A stretch of DNA of 64,000 nucleotides, taken from positions 682,001-746,000 of the forward strand of contig JAADJZ010000010.1 in the NCBI GenBank assembly GCA_011032825.1. The letters run 5' to 3'. This DNA is from Massariosphaeria phaeospora. Lineage: Eukaryota; Ascomycota; Dothideomycetes; Pleosporales. Position numbers and translations under genes: made by a program. This document shows positions 32,054-45,226 of the stretch, piece by piece; position 1 is the first letter of the stretch; every line of letters begins with the position of its first letter. A model generated the notes under the pieces. The model saw only the letters and a list, made by a program, of their open reading frames with translations, made no database searches and had not been told where the DNA came from.

Positions 32054-33495
32054 TCAGGCTAACGATTTCGCATCCCCCTCCTTGAGCTTGCCCGTGTCAA
32101 CTAGTCGCTTGACTTCATCCTGGAACACCTGCTTGATGTCACTGGCGCCCTTCTTGCCATTGAGCTTACTAGTTAAGCTAGCCAACTCTTCGTTGTCAAT
32201 CTTGGTGATGATGTGATCGACGTCGTTCAATGCAACCTCAATCTGAGAGGCCGGAGCATCGCCAGAGGCGTGGAAGTAGTTGCCGTCTTTGACAGCACCA
32301 CGGACAACTCGCTTGTTCTTCTTCGCAGCGTTCTTGGCAGCCTCCTTTGCCTTCTTGCCCTCCGCTTTTTCAGCTTTTTCGTTTGCCTCCTTTTCAGCCA
32401 GCAGTTTAGCCTCTTCTTCTTTAGCCTTTGCTGCTTCCTCGGCCAGGCGTTTCTGCTCGGCCTCTTTCTCGAAGCGGCGCTTGTTCTTCTGCGCGTGTTC
32501 TTCCTGGCGGAACTTCTTGATGCGTTCGTCCAGGGCCAAGCAATCATCAACAAGTTTTCTCAGGCGGGCCGTGTCCTCTGTCTTCTTCTTGCGGCGAGCA
32601 TTCTGGTTCTTGCGTTCAACATGTCGCTTCTGGTCGCGGTTCTCGTTGTCGTCGGGGACATCCTCGTCAAGATACTCGAATGTACGCCAACTGTCAAAGT
32701 TGTACCAGAAGTTGTAGAAATGCTCCACGTCCTCTTTGGTGCTCTTCTCATTCCCAAGCTTGGGAACGGGATTGATATTGGAAAACCGGCCCTCGGACTC
32801 GAGCAATTTGCCCCATAGCTTGTAAAAGTTGCCCTTTTGAGTTTCCTTTTTACTCGGCGGTTCAACTTCTGCCGCCTCGTCCACTGAGTCAAACTGACGA
32901 CGCTTGACAGGGTCTAAGAGCACTTCAAAAGCCTTCTGGATGCACTTGAAGAACTGGTCATCTTCTGTTCCGCCCGCTGCTGCCTTTTTGTCCGGGTGGT
33001 GTTTGAGCACCTTCTTGCGGTGGGCGCGCTTGATCTGCTCTTCCGTAGCGCGGTGTCGGTACCTCGAGATTCCGAGAACCGCATAGTGATCTTGGTTCTG
33101 CGGCGTGTTAGTCGCGGCCCAGTCTTGTCAACCGTGCAGTCTTCTCACCTTCCAGTCCTTGGCCTCGCGCTGCAGCATCAGAGGGTCCTCCGGTTCGCTG
33201 ATGTCGCCATCGTCGTCATCCTCAACCTTCTTGACATTGGCCTGGGCCTGGATGCGGTCGTCTTCGGAGAACGTGCGCTTGTGTCGTTGCTAGAGAGGAA
33301 CAATAGTTAGTAGGGTCTCAGGCGCTGACGGGAGGGCGGGTGTACTCTTCGGGCATGCGCGAGGAAGTGCGGGCCAACGGGCTCAATATTGCGGTCGGTG
33401 GCTTGGCTGAGCTGGCCCACGGGCTTGAAGTCCTTCTCACCCGACCAGCCCTCAGGCAGGACAGGTAGGGGCAGAGAAATCTGCACGGTAGCCAT
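32054..33495 (-). CDS. ZUO1: Zuotin, ribosome-associated Hsp40 (J-protein)
   Basis: Three exons (33,495-33,346; 33,289-33,149; 33,097-32,054) with introns of 56 and 51 nt give 444 residues, close to yeast Zuo1 (433). Start MATVQISLPLPVLPEGWSG. The J domain spans about residues 98-165 with the obligatory HPD at 131-133 ('KHHPDKK'). A zuotin homology domain follows ('FYNFWYNFDSWRTFEYLDED'), then a long Lys/Glu/Ala-rich charged segment (about 270-360) that binds ribosomal RNA, and a C-terminal helical bundle. Zuotin works with the atypical Hsp70 Ssz1 as the ribosome-associated complex that activates Ssb at the tunnel exit. Its start lies 288 bp from the divergent golgin gene. Confidence 0.95.
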
Positions 33496-33783
33496 GTTCG
33501 GGTCGGTTGTGAGTGACGAGGGCACGGCCAGCGATGGGGAATAAAATTCTTGAAGTGATGCCGAGGGCCCGTGCTGGTGCGTCGCCAATGAAACGGCCAG
33601 ATCCCTGCAGCTGGACAGTGTCGCTCGCAAGCGTCTCAGGGCAGCATAGATTCCCTTCACACTTCACACTTCACACTGCACAGTCGCCGACGCACACCTA
33701 TCTGCGGCACACCATGGCCACTCTATGGGCATAGGCCTCGTGACGCCGAATCTTGCGACCAGACCGCATAGTCTGTGGTAAAG
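33496..33783. promoter_or_regulatory. Shared divergent promoter region (zuotin / golgin)
   Basis: 288 bp separate the two start codons. No gene fits, so both genes must be driven from here or from overlapping 5' regions. A short direct repeat 'acttcacacttcacactgcacag' (33,660-33,682) is visible; its role is unknown. Confidence 0.6.
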
Positions 33784-36700
33784 ATGTTCCAGGTAATCTT
33801 TCCGTTCACTCAGCCACGTTGCGCATGCTGACAGGGGTTCGTGAAGCGCTTCAAAGGTGTTCTTGATGCTCGAATAGCGGAAGTAGCGGAAGAAACAGCG
33901 AAGCAGAGATCCTCCGCCTCGACGTCGCCCGCGCGCTCAGCATCCACCCCACGGAGATCTTCTTCCAGGAATCTGTCGCCCTCCAAACGCCCCGCGAAAT
34001 CCAAAGATGCGGACAATGGCAGCAAAGCCGCGCCAGTCGGGAAGGGCCCGGATCCCTCAGAGTTCGATCCAGAGTTCGTCATAGGAGAGGAGGACGACCA
34101 GTCCAATCGGTCGGGGACTCCGCAACCAAAAGAGAAGGCAGACATGGCCGACAACACTGCTAGTGATGGCCAGGAGAAGGCAGAAGATGGTCAGGCGGCC
34201 ACTGCAGACGGGAAAGCCAGTACACCACCGAAGATCCCTGCCGACGTGCAAGTCCGTCTTCGAAAGCTTGACAAGCTGGAGCCTAAGTATTCCGGTGTGT
34301 AGTTTTGTCACTATCGTTGGGTTCTTCCAAACTAAACCACCACAGAACTCCTTCGCTCGTACCGCATTGCGCACGCTCGGATCAGCGCGATTGAAGCCTT
34401 TGAATCCTCCTTACGCGAACACACTCCGTTGACATCTATAAACGACCCTCCCAGTTTTGTAGAGTACCTGGGCCAACTCAACGTCAAAAGCGATATGCTC
34501 ATGGAGGAACTGAAGCGGGTTACGAAGGAGCGAAATGAGTTCAACAAGAAACTGGAAGACGCAGAGAAGCGAGCAACGGAAGCTTCGGAAGAGGTAGAGA
34601 AGCTGCAGGCCCAAGCCGCAGCAGCCAGCGGCGAGGCCAGCAACGACGACTCTGCCACACTGACTGAATCGATTGCGCCAATATCTCCTTCCAAGGCATC
34701 CAAAGAGACAGAGAATACCGAGGACACCGAGGATTTCTTTTCTTATGACAGTGAACTGCCGAGAGTACAATCGCAGCTGCGGGAGAGCGAGCAAAAGGTA
34801 GGTACCCTCGAAGAACAGAACAAAACACTTAAGAACGAGCTTTCTGTGGCGCAAGAGTCAGCGCAGTCCTTCATGAACAATCTAGAAACAGCGACAAATG
34901 ATCTCCAGAGCCTCAAGGACACCTACGAACGTATTCAGAAGGTCTCCACCGAGCGCCAAACCGAGCTTGATTCCGTTGTTTCTGACCTGAATACCAAGCT
35001 TCAGGATGCGGAGAAAACCCTTGTGAAACACCAGGAGGATCGTGGCCATCAAGAGAAAACCATTGCAGAGCTCAAAGAAAAGGTGGAAATAAATTCCAAA
35101 GAGTTGGAGGAGCTGCATGCTACAAGAGGCGAGGAACTTGTGGAAAACCATGAGCAAGACGCATTACGTGGCCAGGTGGACAAGCTCGAAAGTGATCTCG
35201 CACAATTGCGCGACACTCACTCGAAAGCAGAAAAGCGAAACGATACTTTGACTGGACTGGTCAATAATCTCCGTGAACAAGTGAAAGACGCTGAATTGAA
35301 GCGCGACAGAGCTCTAGCCAATCTTGAGCAAGTCAACAACTACTTAGAATCTGCAGCAAAAGAGAAACTCGCGGAATCTCTTACTGAACCTCAAGTTGTA
35401 GCGCCCAAAACCGACGGATCCGCGTCGTCTAAGAAGAAGAACAAGAAGAAGAAAAAGAGCGGGAAAGCTGCAGATGCTTCCATCGAGGCAACACCGAGTG
35501 AGGCCGGTAGCAGCAACGGTATGCTTAGTCCGCACGATGCAGAGTTCTCACCAGCTCAGATGGAAGAAACTCAGAAGACTATCATTCAACTCAGGTCAGA
35601 CTTAGAAGCCAAGGTTGCAGCGATCGAAACCCTAGAGAGTGAACTCGCGGAGAAGGCAACGTCCATCGTCTCCCTGCAAGGAAAATTGAAAGACCAAGAC
35701 GATATGACAGACGAAATCGAGACTTTGAGACAGGACCTTCTTGACTTCGGCCAAGAGCATACCGAAGCCAAGGACAAGGTCAAGCAGCTCCAAGCGGAAA
35801 AGTCTGCTCTTCAGGGCAGTCTGACCGCGCTTGAGCAGGAGATTGCAAACCTTCGCACCGGCAAGGCAGCCCATGAAACTTCAGAACAGGAGAGGAAGAC
35901 TTTGACGGCGGAATTCCAAGTGTTGAAGGCCAAGGCTGATTCTTTACAGACTGATTTGTCAGTAGCTGAGCAGCTAGCTACGTCCCGTTTCAAGGATCTC
36001 ACTGACATGAGGGATATTCTCCAGAAAGCGCAACCGGAGCTGTTATCGTTACGTAAGGACGTGACGGAACTGCGAAGCACAAAAGAAGAACTCTCTACCA
36101 AGGCAACAGAGTTGCGTCGGCTGGAAACCCGAGAGAAAGATCTCAAGTCTGAAATCGTAGCTTATAGGTCCCAGGTATTGGACAAAGATGGCGACATCAA
36201 AACACTCAATGAGAAAATCAAGCAGGAGACGTCACAGAGGCTTGCCTTAGAAGAAACCAATAGGAAGATACAGAAAGATCTCCAGAAGTCGGAGACAGAC
36301 CGTAAAGACGGCATTGAAGCACAGGACAGACTGAAGAAGGATGTTGCCAAAATCCAGGAGGACCTGAAAGCCTCTCGCAGCACAATCCGGAATTTAGAGC
36401 AAGAGGTCGCTAAGCTCACGCGTGAAGCTGAGAGTCTGAGGGATGAGATCCAGCTGAAGTCGGCCCAATACACCAGCGCGCAAGATCTCATGAATAGCAT
36501 GCAAGACCAGACCCAGGAAATAGGCACGCAGATGAAAGAGGTACGAGCAAAGAGTGAGAGTCTAGAGGAAGAGCTTGCCGATGCACACCGGCTGCTCAGT
36601 GAACGCAGCCGCGAGGCTGAAACAATGAGGAGGCTCCTCGCTGATGCTCAGGGAAGAGCTGATTCACGTGTAAGGGAAATGCAAGAGCGTCTTGATCTGG

Positions 36701-37397
36701 CTGTTGAAGAGAGAGAACGAGCCGAAGAACAAGCAAGCACATTCAGCCGTCGTCGAGCACGGGAACTCGAAGAGCTCAAGCAAAAGGCGCGCGATGCCGA
36801 ACGAGCGCTTGGCCGCGCAGTAGAAGATAAAGATGATCTTGCATCGAGTCAAAAGGAGCTCCGCAGGCAAAAGGAGGACCTTGAAAGACGCGCGGCGCAA
36901 GCTAACGAAGAAGTCTCAGAAGTCAGGCAAGCTATGGGGCAACTTCGGGATGCGTTAGACGATAGCGAGAAGCAAGCTCGCGATCTAGAAAAGGAGAAGG
37001 CTGACCTGCGGCGAGCGTTTGATGAGACGCAGAATCGACTTGAGAAGTTGCAAAAATCAAGCAAAGTGAGTGAAATGTTTGATTTAATAACGATGCCGCT
37101 AACAGAAAGCAGACGATGTCAGATGAGCTCCGTGCAATTCAAACGGCCAAGACTCGAGCGCTCGACTCTAACGTGCAGTCATCGCGGTCGTCCACCGAGT
37201 CATCGCGCTCTCGACTTACCTCGCCTACGCCCAAGTCTCGTGCCGTTGCTGCCCAGCCCAGCGGGACAGCTGACTCGAGTGGCATAGACTATGTTTACCT
37301 CAAGAACGTGTTATTACAGTTCATGGAGCAAAGGGACAAGAAGCACCAACAAGCACTGATTCCGGTGCTAGGCATGCTGTTGCACTTTGACAAGTAA
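33784..37397 (+). CDS. GRIP-domain golgin (Imh1-like coiled-coil Golgi tether)
   Basis: Four exons (33,784-33,792, only MFQ; 33,835-34,294; 34,346-37,065; 37,110-37,397) join in phase to 1,158 residues. The N-terminus is Ser/Pro-rich with an acidic 'FDPEFVIGEEDD' patch. Coiled coil runs from about residue 190 to 1,060, broken by a poly-Lys segment near 35,430-35,460. The C-terminal ~35 residues ('YVYLKNVLLQFMEQ...ALIPVLGMLLHF') are a GRIP domain with its Tyr, which binds Arl1-GTP on the trans-Golgi. Together this is the architecture of yeast Imh1 and animal golgin-97/245. The first exon is tiny but 'MFQ|GF..KGVLDARIAE' matches the amphipathic start typical of fungal members. The acceptor of intron 3 must be the AG at 37,108-37,109 to keep frame. 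Confidence 0.88.
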
Positions 37398-38799
37398 GGA
37401 CTGCTATCTTCTACTACCGGTCATGGCTGACAATGGGCAGGAAAGATGAACAAAAGTGGACGGCGGCAGTTTCGACCAGATAGCCGGACGTGGTTGCGGC
37501 TCCGGTTTGTACCACACTGATGTCCGTTTCGGAACTACGTGCATGTAGGCAATCTCTTTGGTTCTTTCGCGTTGTACTCGGTAGTCTTGGGCCACTTCAT
37601 CATTAGCATAGCATTGGGTGCAAGGATTCTGTAAAATGTACAATATCTACGTGGTTGGGGGCAGGTGGATGAATGGGGGGGCTACTAGGGCTCTACGGAA
37701 CCCTGAACCGGGACCTTTTCTACAGTATCCGGCTCGAGAGCTGGAACAATTGCAGCACGTGGAGCCAGGGTTTGGAGGCTATGTACGGCGTGGCTGGATC
37801 GGGTTGGCTGGTTGACATGTGGTGTGGCACGGCGTAGAGATGATGAATACGTACATATCCGTTCATGTCGGTGCCGTGTGGTCGCAAAGGCGGATTGTTA
37901 TGTTTTCTACTGTGGTTGCTGCGCTACCGGCGCGCTGGAGTGTCTGCGGTAAGATGCAGGTGATGGGTATGGGTGAGAGGGGATGTGATATGGCGGCGGC
38001 GATCTTGGTTCGCATCCCCATGCGGCCTCCGGTGGCCACAAATGGAACGCCGGCGATGCACTGGAGCAGCGGGCGTCGAGCGAACTGGCGAATGCAGAGT
38101 GCAGCGCGGGTATTGTGTCTATGCATGGGAGAGGGGTGTGGGTGCTGGCGGTGGTGGTGGATGTCCCGAAAACCTGCCCTGGGGGCGCCGTTTCATGCCC
38201 GCCGTTGCATCATCGCTCCCAGTGTGCGCCGGAGCCGTGACCGTGTTGGCGTGCTTCTTACCGCCTTCCCGCCGGCCATTGAGCAGCAGATAATAGCCCA
38301 TAGCCCAAGCCCAAGCCCATCCTCATCCTCAGCACTCGGCCGTCCAGCCAGCGATTCACTCCTCCAGCGCGCTCGCCTCCCAGCCCGCCCGCCGCCGTGC
38401 TCAGCAGACAGCCGACGCCGACGCCCCGCCAGCCCACCATCCGCAGAACAGGCCCGTTGCCCGCTGCCCTCTCCGCGACCACACACGCTGCGGCGGCCCA
38501 ATCAGGGGAGCCTGCTGGGATAGCCCGACGAGACGAGCGCTAAGCCGTTCTGTTCTGCCTCTCCAAGCAATTGAGAACTCGCTCTGCGCAGTGCACCTCG
38601 CCCCGCGCCTTTCACCCCCCCATCGCCGCCGCAGTCGCCCGCCGATGAACGCAGCCCGACGCGTGCCGAGCGCCTGATCGCCCCCCACCACCGCAACACC
38701 AGCAGCAGCAGCAGCAGCAGCCTCGACGCTCTTCGCTCTTCGCTCGCCGCTCTCTGCCCGACCGACCGCTCGCCCGCCCAGCCCAGCGGCGGGGAAGCC
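37398..38799. other. Intergenic and 5' UTR, no gene seen
   Basis: About 1.4 kb: 3' flank of the golgin gene, then a GC-rich region with CT-rich stretches leading to the kinase start. Open frames on both strands from 37,800 to 38,800 are Arg/Pro/Gly-rich and mutually overlapping, as expected from GC bias. A (CAG)n run of about eight units lies at 38,699-38,722 in the presumed 5' UTR. Confidence 0.55.
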
Positions 38800-40925
<2,126 letters not shown>

Positions 40926-41249
40926 TGGTTGAGATGACTGGTATCTGATGCGCGTGGTTTGTGTGGGGGCGCGCGCGAAAGAAAAAGGCGGGGTTGGATG
41001 GCTGGGCCGCGGAGAGAGTCAAGACGGTTGGCACGGTATGGTATGGTGGTGTGGCCAGACCAGATCAGATCAGATCAGATGAAACGAAATGAAATGAAAT
41101 GATTGGGGGAGAAAGAACTCCAAGCACGTGTGGATAGGAGCAGAGCACAGCAGCATAGGCACGACAGCGGGGGAATGGGATGGGGAGGCGGGCTTCTTTT
41201 TGCTATCTTTGGCGTCAATAACGAGCTTTTTTGACTTCAGCACCCGACC

Positions 41250-41251
<2 letters not shown>

Positions 41252-41282
<31 letters not shown>
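41252..41282. repeat. (CT)n microsatellite
   Basis: About 15 uninterrupted CT units downstream of the SR-protein kinase gene. Confidence 0.95.
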
Positions 41283-41285
<3 letters not shown>

Positions 41286-41364
41286 GTCTTTTTTTGTCTG
41301 GCTCGCCCTCTTGCTGTTTTTTTCTTGCTTTGGGTGGTCGGGTTTGGTTTAGACATGAGAGGGG

Positions 41365-41420
41365 GCATGCGATGCGATGAGATGCGATGCGATGAGATGC
41401 GATGAGATGAGACGAGATAG
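41365..41420. repeat. Degenerate GATGC/GATGA tandem tract
   Basis: Repeating gatgcgatgcgatgagatgc units, imperfect, about 55 bp; likely a slippage-prone minisatellite. Confidence 0.85.
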
Positions 41421-42215
41421 GATAAGACCAGATGAGGTTAAGATGCGATGATAAGCGACCGTTTTGCCTTGGACCCGTTGTTTGTGTGTGTGTGCGTGTG
41501 TGAAAGGGAAAGGGAAAGAAAGTGTAGTTAGTGGCCGTCCGATTTTGCTCTGCTGTGCTCGTTTTGGCGCCATTAGCTGGAGGTTGTAGTGAGTGTTGCA
41601 TTCCAATCTATACATGTGTTGTCAGTCGTTTCTCTTACTAGCATACTCTTTCTTCCAAGTGGAAAGGAGGACAATTTGATTTTGCATTCCGCAATGCATG
41701 CAAGTTTTGAGAGTCAACAATGTTCAAACCAGAAGCCATCGGGGGATTTGCAAACTTGCTAGATAGATATGATTTCATGTCAACCAACACTACATCCATC
41801 CATCAGTGGCCACTTGATTTGCCATACCAGTCAACCACCTCCGCTCCAACTACCCAAGTATTACACCTTAGATACCCATCGCCTCTCTACTCCTTCCCCC
41901 GAGTATTAGAAATGACTGCGTATACCCCAAGTGCCCAGCCATGTGCCCAGTCCCGTGAACAGCCTCACTAGATTGCAACTCCAGACACCAGATTTCCAGT
42001 ATAAATGCAATACAAATTAGTCCTCGTGACGTACACTGCGTTTCCCGAACAGCGCCCTTAGCCGTGCTTTTAAACCGTAGAAGGAGTGGATATATATGAA
42101 CAGATTGTCGAAAGTAAAAATGAATGCCGTGAACATATGCAAAAATGCGGAGTGAGCGAGCCAGATGTGTTTCATGTGAAGGTGAGATGTTAAAGTGTTT
42201 GGCCCGGCGGCTGGG

Positions 42216-43235
42216 TTACCACAAACCGAAGCTGGCGGAGAAATAGAGCAGGGAGGCGACGGTTGAGCCGCAGGTCACGAGGAGGGCTTTGAGGGTCAAT
42301 TGCTCGTAGGGAGAGAGAGCGCCGTTGCAATTCGCGCACTTGAAGTCTGTGATGAGTTAGCAACCGCTCATCCCAACCGTGAAGTGCTGAATGTATGAAA
42401 GAAAGTAGGACTTGCCTTTCCAAGCAACGGGCGCCTCAGGCACATACATGGCGAATTGGAACTGGTTTGAAACAGCCAGATGGCCCGGCTTAGGCGCCGC
42501 AGTGACGCTAGAGTCGGAATCGTATATCAAAAGCTTGTACTTCTCGGTGAGCAACTTATTGCTCGCACTCGCCTGATATGCTCCCGTGTCCCACTCGATG
42601 CGTCCTGTTTCCTCGACTGTCTGGTTCACGGCGAGCGTGTACGTCTCCTGGTTGGCGGTGCACGTGGCCAGGATGTCGACCGCGGATGGGGTGGCCAAGA
42701 GCGAGGTGTAGTTCCAAGCAAAAGTGACCCATTCGCCGACCTTGTAGAGCTGCATTCCAGCAATAGCAGCAGGCGTTATCATCTGGATGCCTCCTGCCTG
42801 TATCCGAGGGTCGTAGTCGGAGGGGGTTGCTTTGCCAGTTTTGGTGCCCGAGGCTTTTTGGGATCCGCTGCCCTTTGCAGTGCTCTTCGAGTCGTTGTCC
42901 TTGTCGGTTGGTGAGGCTGAGGCCTTGCCAGTCTCCTTTGGGGCGTCAGTCTCCTTGGGAGCATCAGTCTCCTTTGGGGCGTCGCTGTTGGCTGGTGATT
43001 CTCGTGCAGTGGACTTGGGTGCTTCTGTGGTTTCCGGGGCGTCGGAGTCTATGATGCGTACTGTCAGTCATTGCTGGTGAGCAACGGGTTTCGGGCGAGT
43101 CTCACTATCTTGTCGGCCGTAGAGCATCATATGTCGCACCTCCCCTAGAGCATGCATGCTGTCCCGGACATCGGGCCACGCAGCTGAAACCGACGACAGG
43201 GCGACTGCGGCCGCAAGCAGCTGTGACGGCCTCAT
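42216..43235 (-). CDS. Secreted/membrane-anchored Ser/Thr-rich protein (DUF7137-like)
   Basis: Three exons (43,235-43,106; 43,048-42,416; 42,346-42,216) give 297 residues. The second intron is of the rare GC-AG type (GCAAGT...CAG), required to keep frame. A signal peptide is visible (MRPSQLLAAAVALSSVSA). Next comes a Lys/Glu/Ser/Thr/Pro-rich linker with a threefold 'DAPKETDAPKE' repeat (residues ~60-90). A globular domain begins 'GGIQMITPAAIAGMQLYKVG' and contains 'VTFAWNYTSL' and several N-glycosylation sites. A 'CANCNGALS' motif precedes one C-terminal hydrophobic helix. This resembles a fungal family of unknown function that sits in the cell surface or secretory membranes. No enzyme motif is seen. 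Confidence 0.72.
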
Positions 43236-44239
43236 GGCAAGCTGTAAAGTTCCAGAAACGAAGGCGAGACAGAGAATTGATAGCCGACGGCACACGGGAC
43301 GGCTGCGATGGAGAAGCGAGCGGACGTGCGATGTCGATGGTGGTGCAAGAGGGCCTGTCGTCGCGGGTGGAACGGGATGGAATGTCAACACTGGCCACGC
43401 GGCACGGCACGGTGGACAGGTAACTCGAGGCTGCTGGCGACGAAGACTCCCAAAACCAAAAACGAGTGACTGGCGAAGGAGGAGAAGCAGAGGAAGCGGG
43501 CGGGCGGCGGTGGGTGATGGACGGTCGAGGGCAGTTGGTGTTTCCAAAGGAGGTGGTTTGGTGGGCAAAACAGCGGGCGGCGAGCGACAGGGGGGCCAGC
43601 GGGTTTTGGGGTTAGTGCGCCTGCCGCAGTGCCGCCACCGCCGCTCGGCAACCAGCTGCTGCTGCTATTTTTGGCCCACGCTCCGGTCCGCCTTCTGCTC
43701 CACCGCACTCGCACTGTTGCTGTCACTACGCTCCACAACCCACAACCACCCCGTGAGCTGTTGCCCCGGTGCAACTCAACAGCACCTGCGGCATTGCTTC
43801 AACCAGTGACACCTATCAACCTTCCACATAAGCGGTACCACAGCCTGATGACTGGCCGACCCTCGTAGGCCCTCTCAAGCTGCCGTTACTATGCCATCTC
43901 TACAGGCGACACACCTCTAACAGAATCCATCACTGACAGAAATACAGCGCTGCTTCTCCCTCCAAAGCCTCGCTTGACACATGTCTTTCTAACCAATCTT
44001 ATCTTGTTTTTCATCTAGGTACTTGTCTTCGTTCAAATGTTGGCTTCCCCAGAGAACCATATTTAAGCTTTACTCCCAATCAAGCACAGCCATCTCTAGT
44101 CCCTCGTGCGACACATCCTGCAGGTGCTTATCCTAGTCTACCCAACTCGTCTATCTCGTTCCCGTATGTAGCTTTAATCCAGCCCAGTCCTCAGCTTTCA
44201 CATGCCCTCTGGAACCTCGACAGGTTTGAGTCTTGGAGC
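43236..44239. other. Intergenic, no gene seen
   Basis: About 1 kb of GC-rich DNA upstream of the secreted-protein gene. Long overlapping open frames on both strands (for example 43,156-43,809) are Arg/Ser/Gly-rich and lack domains; treated as composition artefacts. Confidence 0.5.
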
Positions 44240-44896
44240 TTGAGTCCATTTCTGCTTTCTCTTGTAGCCGTCGCTATAGTAGCCCTAACTTTCATTCTCC
44301 GCTGCCCACATCCACGCATCAAACGCCACGGTCTCTCCCCCGGCCCATTCAGTCTCACCCTTTGGCCTGCCCGAGTCTTTTGGTTCCTCCGTGGCCAGAG
44401 GATTGTCGACGAGGCCTATCGCCAGGGTTGTAATCGATCGTCCTGACCTCTACCCCTCAATCTCAATAATACATAGGCCAAACATAAAAAGTACCCGGTC
44501 CAAACAGTATCCACCGACCGGCTAGTGCTCCCATCAACGTTCCTTGCTGAGCTGCGACTCCTAGACGTGGTTCTTGGGGAACTGCTTCCCGACTGTACGA
44601 CTAAGACATTTCAAACGATCAACGCTACAGATCTCGTGTATGCGTTGAACCTAAGAACGACGTCTTTGGTCTTTGGCGGACTAGAGATAGCTCGCTGGTA
44701 CGCAAGTGCCGTCATGAAGCTGCTCACCGTGTCGATACTGCTTAATTACGACATTGAATTTCCGAACGGACAAACGCAGAGACCGGAGACTACGTGCTTG
44801 GATGATGAGCTCATACTGGACGCGGCGCAGAAGATTGTGTTTAAGTTGCGAGTCCAGAAGTTGGAGTTGGGCGTTGCTGCAGTACCAAGTATGTAG
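44240..44896 (+). pseudogene. Internally deleted cytochrome P450 relic
   Basis: The first part (44,240-44,440) encodes an N-terminal membrane anchor ('LLSLVAVAIVALTFIL') followed by 'ARVFWFLRGQRIVDEAYRQG', as at the start of microsomal fungal P450s. After a stop, 'VSTDRLVLPSTFLAELRLL' near 44,510-44,560 matches the next P450 segment. The sequence then jumps to the far C-terminus: 'TTSLVFGGLEIARWYASAVMK' followed by 'LLNYDIEFPNGQTQRP' and a closing 'IVFKLRVQ'. The I-helix, ExxR and most of the heme-binding loop are absent, and the Cys of FxxGxxxCxG is not present. About 1 kb of gene has been lost. Unlike the RIP island, the base composition is normal, so decay here was by deletion. Confidence 0.72.
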
Positions 44897-45226
44897 TGTT
44901 TATAGTATCTTTAGCTACTGCTTGTTCTAAACTCAATCGCTCGTGCTCGCTGCACCGCGCCATTGTCCAGCACGCCAGATACGGTAGGACTTTGTAAATG
45001 CTGAGTGACTATTTTCCAATGTATCAACATCTCATGCCTAGGTCAGAGCATACACGATTGCACTCTCGATTCATTCTATCTTATATATTGCTGCTGTGTA
45101 GCGCAAACGGTAGTGGTATCATTCCCAAAACAGAAATTACCCGCTAATTCGATTCTTCGGTCGAAACCTTCCGATAACACATGTACAGATGGACTTGTTT
45201 CTTTCTCTAGCCTCATGCCTTGCTAT

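Larger units (their letters stand above)
40926..42215. other. Intergenic with simple repeats, no gene seen
   Basis: About 1.3 kb between convergent genes. It holds tandem GATCA/GAAAT units (41,064-41,100), a (CT)n run of ~15 units (41,252-41,282), and a GATGC/GATGA degenerate tandem tract (41,365-41,420). Open frames here are translations of those repeats. Confidence 0.6.

Noticed and set aside
32213..32818. 201-codon frame on +, Leu/Phe/Val-rich
   Set aside because: Antisense to the charged Lys/Glu/Ala region of zuotin.
41349..41615. Frame on - with repeated Ser-His-Leu-Ile-Ala units
   Set aside because: Direct translation of the GATGC/GATGA tandem tract.
43156..43809. 217-codon frame on +
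   Set aside because: Overlaps the first exon and promoter of the secreted-protein gene; Arg/Gly/Ser-rich with a competing frame on the opposite strand.
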